This document shows positions 15,993 to 23,519 of a stretch of 64,000 nt of DNA, piece by piece. Location of the stretch: contig NZ_LBMU02000085.1 of NCBI RefSeq assembly GCF_001005085.2, positions 37,737 to 101,736 on the forward strand, written 5' to 3'. The notes under the pieces were generated by a model. The model was not told the origin of the DNA. It saw only the letters and a list, made by a program, of their open reading frames with translations, and did not search any database. This DNA comes from Streptomyces humi (GTDB lineage Bacteria; Actinomycetota; Actinomycetes; Streptomycetales; Streptomycetaceae). The position numbers and the translations under genes are program-made. Position 1 is the first letter of the stretch; each line of letters begins with the position of its first letter.

Positions 15993-17135
15993 TCATTCCG
16001 CGGCGAAGGCGGCGAACATCTCGATCAGGGTCGCCGGGGCCCGGTCGTGGAAGAGGACGTCGAGGCCCCGTGCCGAGTCGCGGGCGGTGCTCTCGGCGCG
16101 CGGGAAGAGGATTGCCTCGTACGCGGTGAGCGCCGCCTCGGTGTCCCCGGGGTGTGCGACGAGGGCCCGGCCGAGGTCCGCGGCGTCGATCATCGCGAGG
16201 TTGGCGCCCTCCCCGGCGAACGGTGACATCAGGTGGGCCGCGTCGCCGAGGAGCGTGACACCGGGAGTGCGCCGCCAGCGGTGCCCGACGGGCAGTGCCT
16301 GGATCGGCCGGGGGACCGCGGGACCGTCGGCCTCGGTGATCAGGGCACGCAGCGCGGGTGCCCAGCCGGCGAACTCCGCCAGCAGGGTCGCCTTGACGGA
16401 GTCGGGGTCGGTGACGTCGAGGGCGGCCGGCCACTCCTCCGCCACCCGCAGCGCGGTGTAGACGTGCAGGCTCCCGTCGGTCTCGCGGTGGGCGAGGAAG
16501 CCCTTGTGGCCGCCGAGTGCGAAGAACATCCCGCCGCCGATCAGCGCGGCCGCCTCCGGGTGGCGCGCGTCCGCGTCGAGGAGATCGAGTTCGACGAAGG
16601 AGATGCCGGTGTAGGAGGGCCGGGCGGCGGAGAGCAGCGGGCGGACCCGGGACCAGGCGCCGTCCGCGCCCACCAGCAGGTCGGTGGTGAGGGCGGTGCC
16701 GTCGTCGAGCGTCACGCGGTGCCGGCCGGAGTCCAGCGGACGGGCGTCGGTGACCTTGCTGTGCCAGCGGACGGTGCCCTCGGGCAGGGACCGGAGCAGG
16801 ATGTCGCGGAGGTCGCCGCGGTCGATCTCCGGCCGCTCGTACGTACCGGGATCCTCCTGGTCGAGCAGGACGGTGGCGGCCCTGTCGAGGACCCGCACGG
16901 CCTCGCCGCCCGGGTGCACCTTGGCGCGGAACTGCTCGTGGAGGCCGGCCGCGTGCAGCGCCTCCTGGCCGCTCTCCCGGTGCAGGTCGAGCATGCCGCC
17001 CTGGGAGCGCACGTGCGGGCCCGCCTCCAGGTCGAGGACGACGCTCTCGACGCCGGCCACGTGCAGGACGCGCGCCAGTGTCAGCCCGCCGAGGCCGCCG
17101 CCGACGATCACGATGGGGTGGTGGGTGGAGTTCAT
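15993..17135 (-). CDS. FAD-dependent monooxygenase (TetX/PHBH-like)
   Basis: A 380-residue group A flavin monooxygenase. The FAD Rossmann motif GGGLGGLTLARVLHVAG is at residues 9-25, the DG motif LLVGADGAWSRVRPLL lies mid-protein and the GD motif GVTLLGDAAHLMSPFAGEGA at about residue 290. It hydroxylates an unknown aromatic or antibiotic-like substrate. The ATG at 17135 is chosen since the frame upstream passes through the operator palindromes. No regulator of the usual TetR/MarR type is adjacent. Confidence 0.9.
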   Translation of the reverse strand: MNSTHHPIVIVGGGLGGLTLARVLHVAGVESVVLDLEAGPHVRSQGGMLDLHRESGQEALHAAGLHEQFRAKVHPGGEAVRVLDRAATVLLDQEDPGTYERPEIDRGDLRDILLRSLPEGTVRWHSKVTDARPLDSGRHRVTLDDGTALTTDLLVGADGAWSRVRPLLSAARPSYTGISFVELDLLDADARHPEAAALIGGGMFFALGGHKGFLAHRETDGSLHVYTALRVAEEWPAALDVTDPDSVKATLLAEFAGWAPALRALITEADGPAVPRPIQALPVGHRWRRTPGVTLLGDAAHLMSPFAGEGANLAMIDAADLGRALVAHPGDTEAALTAYEAILFPRAESTARDSARGLDVLFHDRAPATLIEMFAAFAAE

Positions 17136-17189
17136 GGTGCGCCTGCTTCCCGGGGTGGCTGGGGTCTTCCGAGGACAGGCACCACTGTA

Positions 17190-17233
17190 ACGAACGTGTT
17201 CGTCGCGAACAAGGTCGTGACGAACATGTTCGT
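17190..17233. promoter_or_regulatory. Twin palindromic operators of the FAD monooxygenase
   Basis: ACGAACGTGTTCGT (17190-17203) and the perfect palindrome ACGAACATGTTCGT (17220-17233) start exactly 30 bases apart, about three helical turns, with TTCGTCGCGAA between them. They lie 55-98 bases upstream of the monooxygenase start. The form fits a dimeric TetR- or MarR-type repressor binding cooperatively. Confidence 0.65.
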
Positions 17234-17317
17234 CCATGCTCGTCGACGCCCGCCGTGCGGCGATCGTCCCGATGCCCCCGGCCCCCTAGCGGGCCGGTTC
17301 CGCCTCGCGGCCCGCGG

Positions 17318-17740
17318 TCATGCCGTCGCCAGGGACACCTCGGTCGACTTGATCAGCGCCACCACCGGGTCGCCGGCGGTCAGGCCGAGATCGGCGACCG
17401 CTTCCCGGGTGATCGCGGCGGTGACGTCCTGGCCGCCGTCGACACCGACGCGGACCGTGGCCATCGCCCCGCCCGAGGCGACCTCGCGGACCGTGCCCGG
17501 CAGCCGGTTCCGGATGGACACGCCCCCGACGGGACCGGTGGCGAGCGCGACCTCGGTGGACTTCACCAAGGCGTGCACCGCCGAGCCCTCGGTGAGCCCC
17601 AGGTCCTCGACCGCCTCCAGGGTGATCGCGGCGGTGAGGTCCTGGCCGCCGTCGAGGCGCACCTTCACGGTCGCCATCACCTCGCCCGGGGTGACGGCCA
17701 GGACGGTGCCGGGGAGCTGATTGCGGATGCTCAGGCTCAT
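17318..17740 (-). CDS. Tandem Mop (TOBE) molybdate-binding protein
   Basis: A 140-residue molbindin-type protein made of two Mop domains of about 68 residues each. The parallel motifs are SIRNQLPGTVLAVTPGEVMA / SIRNRLPGTVREVASGGAMA and VHALVKSTEVALAT / VVALIKSTEVSLAT. Such di-Mop proteins store or buffer molybdate or tungstate in the cytoplasm. The ATG at 17740 has GAGG 11 bases upstream. No mod transporter or moa genes are in the window. Confidence 0.9.
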   Translation of the reverse strand: MSLSIRNQLPGTVLAVTPGEVMATVKVRLDGGQDLTAAITLEAVEDLGLTEGSAVHALVKSTEVALATGPVGGVSIRNRLPGTVREVASGGAMATVRVGVDGGQDVTAAITREAVADLGLTAGDPVVALIKSTEVSLATA

Positions 17741-17868
17741 GACGGACTGCCTCACAGACACGGAGAGGAGAGATTCATGTGGTTTTGTCGTTTTCGTGAC
17801 TCCTTAAGTTAGCCGGTTCCCCGGCAGCTGTTCGGGAGCCCCGGCACGGCTTCCGCTAGGTTCGGTCC

Positions 17869-18567
17869 ATGGCTTCCACGGCTGACGACGAACCCACGCG
17901 CGCGGCGCGCCTGCTCGACGCCCAGGCCAAGGCCGCACGGCTGTTCGCGGAGATCGAGGCGCGCGGCCTCGTCGCGGCCGGAGAGCGGGAGCGGGCGGTC
18001 AGCGACCGGGTCCGCGACCTGGCGAACGAGATGTTCGGCACGACCCGGCACTGGCACAAGCGGATCGTGCGCTCGGGCCCGAACACCCTGCTGCCGTACA
18101 AGGAGAACCCGCCGGACCGGGTGATCGGCGCCGACGACATCGTCTTCGCCGACTTCGGGCCGATCTTCGAGGAGTACGAGGCCGACTTCGGCCGCACCTT
18201 CGTCCTCGGCGACGACCCGGTCAAGCAGCGGCTGCGCGCCGACCTGCCCGAGGTGTTCGCCGCCGGCCGGCGCTCCTTCGAGGCCGACCCCGGCATCACC
18301 GGTGCCGCGCTGTACGCCGAGGTCGCCCGGCTCGCCACCGAGGCCGGCTGGGAGCTGGGCGGCTGGCACGCCGGACACCTGGTCGGGGAGTTCCCGCACG
18401 AGAAGATCGACGGCGCGGACGTCGAGTCGTACATCGCCCCCGCCAACGACACCCCCCTGCGCCGCACCGACAAGGCGGGCCGCGCCTGTCACTGGATCCT
18501 GGAGATCCATCTGGTCGACCGGGAACGGGGCTTCGGCGGCTTCCACGAGGAACTGCTCACCCTCTGA
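17869..18567 (+). CDS. M24-family metallopeptidase (aminopeptidase P-like)
   Basis: A 232-residue pita-bread-fold protein. The five dinuclear-metal ligands can be assigned: Asp in VFADFGP, Asp in EADFGRTF, His in GGWHAGHLVGEFPHE, Glu in HWILEIHLV and Glu in GGFHEELLTL. It lacks the N-terminal creatinase-like domain of full aminopeptidase P, so it is a short, single-domain form. The ATG at 17869 follows AGGTTCGGTCC. The gene converges on hxlR at 18575 with only 7 bases between stops. Confidence 0.87.
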   Translation: MASTADDEPTRAARLLDAQAKAARLFAEIEARGLVAAGERERAVSDRVRDLANEMFGTTRHWHKRIVRSGPNTLLPYKENPPDRVIGADDIVFADFGPIFEEYEADFGRTFVLGDDPVKQRLRADLPEVFAAGRRSFEADPGITGAALYAEVARLATEAGWELGGWHAGHLVGEFPHEKIDGADVESYIAPANDTPLRRTDKAGRACHWILEIHLVDRERGFGGFHEELLTL

Positions 18568-18574
18568 GGGGTGG

Positions 18575-18937
18575 TCAGTCGCCCGGGGGGAAGCGGTCGA
18601 TGTTCTGCTCCACCCAGGTGCGCAGGTGGGCCAGGGGGCGGCAGGCGTCCTCGCCGAGGGGCGTCAGGCTGTACTCGACGCGCGGCGGAACCTCCGGGTA
18701 GATCTCGCGGTGGACCAGGCCGTGGTCCTCCAGGCGACGCAGCGTCTGGGTGAGAACCTTCGGGCTGACGCCCTGGAGACGCGCACGCAGCGCGCCGAAG
18801 CGCTCCGGTCCGTCCTCCAGGGCGCCCAGGGCGAGCGCGCTCCACTTGTTGGCGAGCAGGTCGAGCATGTCCCGGCACGGGCAGGCCGCCAGGTAGACGC
18901 TCTTCGGGTCGTCGCAGGTATCGGCAGTCGTCGGCAT
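18575..18937 (-). CDS. HxlR-family regulator
   Basis: A 120-residue winged-helix regulator with the family N-terminal Cys cluster (ACPCRDMLDLLANKWSALAL) and the recognition region GVSPKVLTQTLRRLEDHGLV. Several HxlR proteins sense aldehydes, quinones or redox state through such Cys. The divergent zinc-type/quinone oxidoreductase at 19157 is the expected target. The ATG at 18937 is chosen because the longer open frame upstream reads through the promoter. Confidence 0.92.
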   Translation of the reverse strand: MPTTADTCDDPKSVYLAACPCRDMLDLLANKWSALALGALEDGPERFGALRARLQGVSPKVLTQTLRRLEDHGLVHREIYPEVPPRVEYSLTPLGEDACRPLAHLRTWVEQNIDRFPPGD

Positions 18938-18944
18938 ACTCCAA

Positions 18945-18990
18945 TAGTACCCATGGGGAACTAATGTCCCTTGCGGGTAACCACTACCCG
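18945..18990. promoter_or_regulatory. Inverted-repeat operator between hxlR and oxidoreductase
   Basis: CGGGTAaccacTACCCG (18974-18990) has 6-base perfect arms and a 5-base spacer. A related AGTACCCATGGGGAACT lies at 18946-18962. Both include TACCC-type half sites and fall in the shared promoter region of hxlR and the gene at 19157, as expected for HxlR dimers. Confidence 0.55.
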
Positions 18991-19156
18991 TTGCGTACTG
19001 TCCCTGACGTGGCCGAAGCCATTCAGGCGGGCCACCAGGGCGCGTCGGCCCCGTGACACGGCCGGCTGCCGCGACCCTTGGTCCGACGCGCGCCCTCAAC
19101 CGCCCACCGCCGTCGCGCGCCCTGATCACCCACCTCCGTCGAAAGGCCGTACCGCC

Positions 19157-20197
19157 ATGACCGCCACGTACGACATCCCCGGGACGATGCCGGCAGTCGC
19201 CTACCGCAAGTCGCTGCCCGTCGACCACGCCGGCAGCCTGGAGGACGTCACCCTGCCCACCCCCGAGCCGGGCCCCCGCGACCTGCTGGTCCGCGTCGAG
19301 GCGATCGCGCTCAACCCGGTGGACTACAAGATCCGGCAGAACGTCGACCCGGGCGGCGAGGCGAAGGTGCTCGGCTGGGACGCCGCCGGGACCGTCGTCG
19401 CCGTCGGCGACGAGGTGGAGCTGTTCCAGGTGGGCGACGAGGTGTACTACGCCGGTGCGCTCGACCGCCCCGGCGCCAACTCCCGCTTCCACGCGGTCGA
19501 CGAGCGGATCGTGGGCCGCAAGCCGGCCACGCTCTCCTTCACCGAGGCCGCCGCGCTGCCGCTGACCGCCCTCACCGCCTGGGAGGGGCTGTTCGAACGG
19601 CTCGGCCTGCGCACGGGGGCGCTGGAGCAGACCGGCGCCCTGCTGATCACCGCGGCCGCGGGCGGGGTGGGCGCCATCGCCGCGCAGCTGGCCCGCACCC
19701 TGACCAGCCTCACCGTCATCGGTACCGCGTCGCGGCCCGAGACCACCGCGTACGCGCGCCGGATGGGCGTGCACCACGTGATCGACCATCGCAGCCCGCT
19801 GGGCCCGCAGTTGGCGGAGGTGGCGCCGAACGGCGTCGACTTCGTCCTCAGCACCACGGGCACCGACCGGAACCTGGCCGCGTACGCCGAGGCCCTCAAC
19901 CCGTTCGGCCACATCGTCGCCATCGACGACTTGGAGGCCCTGCCCATCGGGGTGCTCAAGGCCAAGAGCATCTCCTTCCACTGGGAGTTCATGTACACGC
20001 GGTCGATGTTCCGCACCGCCGACCAGGCCATGCAGCACCACATCCTCACGCAGGTCGCCCGCCTCGTCGACGCCGGTGTCCTCACCACCACGGCCACCCG
20101 GGACCTCGGCCGGATCGACGCGGCCAACCTCCGCGAGGCCCACCGGCTCCAGGAGAGCGGATCCTCGATCGGCAAGACCACCCTCACCGGGTTCTGA
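19157..20197 (+). CDS. Zinc-type alcohol dehydrogenase/quinone oxidoreductase-like protein
   Basis: A 346-residue MDR-superfamily reductase, NAD(P)H dependent. Features: VEAIALNPVDYKIRQN near residue 48, GWDAAGTVVAVGDEVELF, the AAAGGVGAIAAQLAR nucleotide-binding loop at about residue 170, and the typical GKTTLTGF end. The catalytic zinc ligands of true alcohol dehydrogenases are absent, as in quinone oxidoreductases. The ATG at 19157 follows GAAAGG. Probably induced by electrophiles through HxlR. Confidence 0.88.
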   Translation: MTATYDIPGTMPAVAYRKSLPVDHAGSLEDVTLPTPEPGPRDLLVRVEAIALNPVDYKIRQNVDPGGEAKVLGWDAAGTVVAVGDEVELFQVGDEVYYAGALDRPGANSRFHAVDERIVGRKPATLSFTEAAALPLTALTAWEGLFERLGLRTGALEQTGALLITAAAGGVGAIAAQLARTLTSLTVIGTASRPETTAYARRMGVHHVIDHRSPLGPQLAEVAPNGVDFVLSTTGTDRNLAAYAEALNPFGHIVAIDDLEALPIGVLKAKSISFHWEFMYTRSMFRTADQAMQHHILTQVARLVDAGVLTTTATRDLGRIDAANLREAHRLQESGSSIGKTTLTGF

Positions 20198-20342
20198 GCG
20201 TGCAGGAGGGCCCTCGCCCCCCGCACTCGGGCGCTCCCCGGCCGCGATCACCCTCGGTTACTATGCACACTTCGAGCCGGAGGCGCGCCCTTCGAGGGCC
20301 GGCCACGGACTGCACGCTTGAAGAGACGGGTGGCCTGGGAAA

Positions 20343-21107
20343 ATGCTGAAAGCGGTCACCGCGACCCGCTACATCACGCCCCTGCGCGAGGGCGGCTCGC
20401 TGCCGGGACTCGTGGAGGCCGACGACTTCGGGACGTACGTCATGAAGTTCACCGGTGCCGGGCAGGGGCGCAAGACGCTGGTCGCCGAGGTCGTCTGCGG
20501 GGAGCTCGCCCGCCGGCTCGGGTTCCGGATGCCCCGGCTCGTCACCGTCGAACTCGACCCCGTGCTGGGGCTCGGCGAACCCGAGCAGCAGGTACAGGAC
20601 CTGCTGCGGGGCAGCGGCGGCAGCAACCTCGGCATGGACTTCCTCTCCGGCGCCCTCGGTTTCGACCCGCTCGCCTTCGCGGTGAGCCCCGAGGAAGCCG
20701 GCCGGATCGTCTGGTTCGACGCGCTGGTCAACAACGTCGACCGCTCCTGGCGCAACCCCAACCTCCTGGTGCACCACGGCGACCTGTGGCTCATCGACCA
20801 CGGCGCCACCATGATCTGGCACCACAACTGGCCGTCGGCCGAGACCTCCGCGGCCCGCCCGTACGACGCCTCGGACCACGCCCTGGGCGGCTTCGCCCCC
20901 GATGTCCGCGCCGCCGCCGCGGAGTTGGCGCCGCTCGTCACCGAGGAACTGCTCGCCGAGGTCACCGCCGAGGTCCCGGACGTCTGGCTGACCGCCGAAC
21001 CCGGCTTCGACACGCCCGACGACCTGCGGCGCACCTACGCCCGGCCGCTGCTCGCCCGGGCCGCCGGCATCCACGAACGCATCACCGGCATCGAGGGGGC
21101 CAAGTGA
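20343..21107 (+). CDS. HipA-like kinase family protein
   Basis: A 254-residue protein of the HipA-like/PI3-4-kinase-type family. It contains YVMKFTGAGQGRKTLVAEVV (nucleotide-binding Lys), WFDALVNNVDRSWRNPNLLV (catalytic loop with N-N-x-D-R) and LWLIDHGATMIWHH (the metal-binding Asp). No HipB antitoxin-like HTH gene is present. Instead the next gene, a DUF3037 protein, overlaps its stop by 4 bases. The phosphorylated substrate is unknown. The ATG at 20343 follows TGGGAAA. Confidence 0.82.
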   Translation: MLKAVTATRYITPLREGGSLPGLVEADDFGTYVMKFTGAGQGRKTLVAEVVCGELARRLGFRMPRLVTVELDPVLGLGEPEQQVQDLLRGSGGSNLGMDFLSGALGFDPLAFAVSPEEAGRIVWFDALVNNVDRSWRNPNLLVHHGDLWLIDHGATMIWHHNWPSAETSAARPYDASDHALGGFAPDVRAAAAELAPLVTEELLAEVTAEVPDVWLTAEPGFDTPDDLRRTYARPLLARAAGIHERITGIEGAK

Positions 21108-21553
21108 GCGAGACCCACATCCACATGGCCGGACATGTGGCCGAGCGTCACATCACCCGGGCCGGCCAGGGTGGCGGCCGGGATGTCTTCGAGTACGCGC
21201 TGCTGCGGGTCGTCCCCCGCGTGGAGCGCGGCGAGTGCATCAACGCGGGGGTGATCGTGTACTGCCGGGCCAAGGCCTACGTCGGTGCCCGTACCCACCT
21301 CGACGAGGCCCGGCTGCTGGCCCTCGACCCGGCCGCGGACGTGGCCGGGGTGCGGGCCGCGCTCGGGGCGGTGGAGGGTGTGTGCGCGGGCGGCGACGCG
21401 GCGGGACACGCGGCCGGTGACGACCCCGGGCGCCGGTTCCGCTGGCTCGTCGCGCCCCGGTCGACGATCGTCCAGCCCGGCCCGGTGCACACCGGGCTGA
21501 CCCTGGACGCCGCCGCCGAGCCGGCCCGGTTGCTGGACCTCCTGGTGAGGTAA
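21104..21553 (+). CDS. DUF3037 protein, partner of the HipA-like kinase
   Basis: A 149-residue protein with the DUF3037 core FEYALLRVVPRVERGECINA followed by GVIVYCRAKAYVGAR. Its GTG overlaps the kinase stop (GTGA), implying translational coupling. The pair recurs in diverse bacteria, so the two proteins probably work together; no function is established that I know of. The C-terminus reads RFRWLVAPRSTIVQPGPVHT, a conserved family block. Confidence 0.85.
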   Translation: MSETHIHMAGHVAERHITRAGQGGGRDVFEYALLRVVPRVERGECINAGVIVYCRAKAYVGARTHLDEARLLALDPAADVAGVRAALGAVEGVCAGGDAAGHAAGDDPGRRFRWLVAPRSTIVQPGPVHTGLTLDAAAEPARLLDLLVR

Positions 21554-21557
21554 TGGA

Positions 21558-21638
21558 TCACACCGCGCGGTGTGACGTTGACACCGCGTGCCAGGGCTTC
21601 TAGCGTCACGTCTGTCGAAGGTACTAAGCGGTCGCTCA
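21558..21638 (+). promoter_or_regulatory. fabG promoter with two palindromes
   Basis: TTGACA (21578-21583), 17-base spacer, TAGCGT (21601-21606) form a good sigma-70 (HrdB-type) promoter about 100 bases upstream of the FabG-like gene. An 18-base perfect palindrome TCACACCGCGCGGTGTGA (21558-21575) lies directly before the -35 box. A second, imperfect site TAAGCGgtCGCTCA (21625-21638) lies just after the expected transcription start and resembles TetR-type operators. Confidence 0.7.
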
Positions 21639-21702
21639 CCGCGGCGGGGTGCCACCAGCGGGCTCCGCGACCAGGTTCTCTCAAGGGCGAGGAGAAACAG
21701 CA

Positions 21703-22464
21703 ATGTCCAGCACTGAGCAGCGGGTGGCCGTCGTCACCGGTGCCGCACGCGGGATCGGCGCCGCCACCGCCGTACGACTGGCCGCCGAGGGCCGCGCGGT
21801 CGCCGTGATCGACCTCGACGAGGCCGCCTGCAAGGACACCGTCGAGAAGATCACCGCCGTCGGCGGCAGGGCGATCGCGGTCGGCGCCGACGTCTCCGAC
21901 GAGGCCCAGGTCGCCGCGGCGATCGCCCGCGTCGTCGAGGAGCTCGGCGCCCCGACCATCCTGGTCAACAACGCTGGCGTGCTCCGCGACAACCTGCTGT
22001 TCAAGATGTCCGCGTCCGACTGGGACACCGTCCTGAACGTGCACCTGCGCGGCTCCTTCCTGATGGCCAAGGCCGTCCAGCAGCACATGGTCGAGGCCGG
22101 CTGGGGCCGGATCGTCAACCTGTCCTCCTCCTCGGCGCTCGGCAACCGCGGCCAGGCCAACTACTCCGCCGCCAAGGCCGGTCTCCAGGGCTTCACCAAG
22201 ACCCTCGCCATCGAGCTCGGCAAGTTCGGCATCACCGCGAACGCCGTCGCCCCCGGGTTCATCGCCACCGAGATGACCAAGGCCACCGCCGACCGCGTGA
22301 AGATGGGTTTCGAGGAGTTCAAGGCGGCCGCCGCCACCCAGATCCCGGTGCAGCGCGTCGGCGAGCCCGAGGACATCGCCAACGCCATCGCCTTCTTCAC
22401 GAACGAGGCGGCCGGTTTCGTCTCCGGCCAGGTGCTGTACGTGGCCGGCGGACCGCTCGACTAG
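21703..22464 (+). CDS. fabG: 3-oxoacyl-ACP reductase (FabG-like SDR)
   Basis: A 253-residue classical SDR. It has TGAARGIGAATAV (cofactor), NNAGV, the catalytic S and YxxxK (NLSSSSALGNRGQANYSAAKAG) and APGFIATEM, all very FabG-like; NADPH use is likely. It would reduce 3-oxoacyl-ACP or a CoA analogue. GGAG precedes the ATG at 21703. It is followed after 31 bases by a second SDR, and the two-gene unit ends in the hairpin at 23275. A role outside primary fatty acid synthesis is likely since the fab cluster is not here. Confidence 0.88.
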   Translation: MSSTEQRVAVVTGAARGIGAATAVRLAAEGRAVAVIDLDEAACKDTVEKITAVGGRAIAVGADVSDEAQVAAAIARVVEELGAPTILVNNAGVLRDNLLFKMSASDWDTVLNVHLRGSFLMAKAVQQHMVEAGWGRIVNLSSSSALGNRGQANYSAAKAGLQGFTKTLAIELGKFGITANAVAPGFIATEMTKATADRVKMGFEEFKAAAATQIPVQRVGEPEDIANAIAFFTNEAAGFVSGQVLYVAGGPLD

Positions 22465-22495
22465 AAGCACACCGGGGAACCTGGGGAACACTGAC

Positions 22496-23257
22496 ATGAC
22501 TGAACTGCCCGAGCTGTCCGGCAAGGTCGCGATCGTCACCGGCGCGAGCCGTGGCATCGGCTACGGCGTCGCCGAGGCGCTGCTCGCCCGCGGCGACCGC
22601 GTCGCCATCACCGGCCGCAACGAGGACGCCCTCAAGGAGGCCGTCGAGACCCTCGGCTCCGAGCGGGTCATCGGCATCGCCGGCAAGGCGCACGACCTGG
22701 CCCACCAGAGCGAGGTCGTCGACCGCACCATGGAGGCCTTCGGCCGCGTCGACCACCTGGTCAACAACGCCGGTACCAACCCGGTCTTCGGCCCGATCGC
22801 CGACGTCGACCTGGACGTGGCCCGCAAGGTGTTCGAGACCAACGTGGTCTCGGCCCTCGGCTTCGCCCAGAAGACCTGGCACGCCTGGCAGAAGGACAAC
22901 GGCGGCGCCATCGTCAACATCGCGTCCGTCGCCGGGCTCTCGGCCTCGCCGTTCATCGGGGCGTACGGCATCAGCAAGGCCGCGATGATCAACCTGACCC
23001 AGCAGCTGGCGCACGAGTTCGCGCCGGGCGTCCGGGTCAACGCGATCGCCCCCGCGGTCGTCAAGACCAAGTTCGCGCAGGCCCTGTACGAGGGCCGGGA
23101 GGCCGAGGCCGCCGCGGGCTACCCGCTCAAGCGGCTCGGCGTGCCCTCCGACATCGGCGGCGCCGCCGCGTTCCTCACCTCGGAGCAGTCGGACTGGATC
23201 ACCGGCCAGACGCTCGTCGTCGACGGCGGCATCTTCCTCAACGCCGGCATGGCCTGA
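22496..23257 (+). CDS. SDR-family oxidoreductase
   Basis: A 253-residue short-chain dehydrogenase. TGASRGIGYGVAE is at residues 15-27, NNAGTNPVFGP, then VNIASVAGLSASPFIGAYGISKAA with Ser, Tyr and Lys of the active site, and NAIAPAVVKTKFA. It is cotranscribed with the FabG-like gene. The pair may act on successive or alternative ketoacyl or alcohol substrates; the exact substrate is unknown. GGGGAAC precedes the ATG. Confidence 0.88.
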   Translation: MTELPELSGKVAIVTGASRGIGYGVAEALLARGDRVAITGRNEDALKEAVETLGSERVIGIAGKAHDLAHQSEVVDRTMEAFGRVDHLVNNAGTNPVFGPIADVDLDVARKVFETNVVSALGFAQKTWHAWQKDNGGAIVNIASVAGLSASPFIGAYGISKAAMINLTQQLAHEFAPGVRVNAIAPAVVKTKFAQALYEGREAEAAAGYPLKRLGVPSDIGGAAAFLTSEQSDWITGQTLVVDGGIFLNAGMA

Positions 23258-23274
23258 CACCTGACACCGTCTCA

Positions 23275-23320
23275 GCCCGGCGGTTCGGGCGGACCCTCCA
23301 GTCCGCCCGAACCGCCGGGC
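23275..23320 (+). terminator. Perfect 20-bp-stem terminator
   Basis: The arms 23275-23294 and 23301-23320 are exact reverse complements around a 6-base loop CCTCCA. It lies 17 bases after the stop of the second SDR gene. The rest of the gap up to 23519 shows no gene. Confidence 0.85.
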
Positions 23321-23519
23321 GTCGTCTTCGTCACAGACATTTCGTCACGTGAACGACGGAAGTGACGCCCGGACGGCCGTACGGGATCCGTACGTCGGAA
23401 TGACAACGTCGTCATAGCACACTCGATCAACGCCCGTGTTTCCGGGGTGGTTCAGGGCGCGCAACGCTGCGGTATGGTCTGCCGCCGACCCCTGGTACGG
23501 CGGATCGAGGAGCGAGCGC

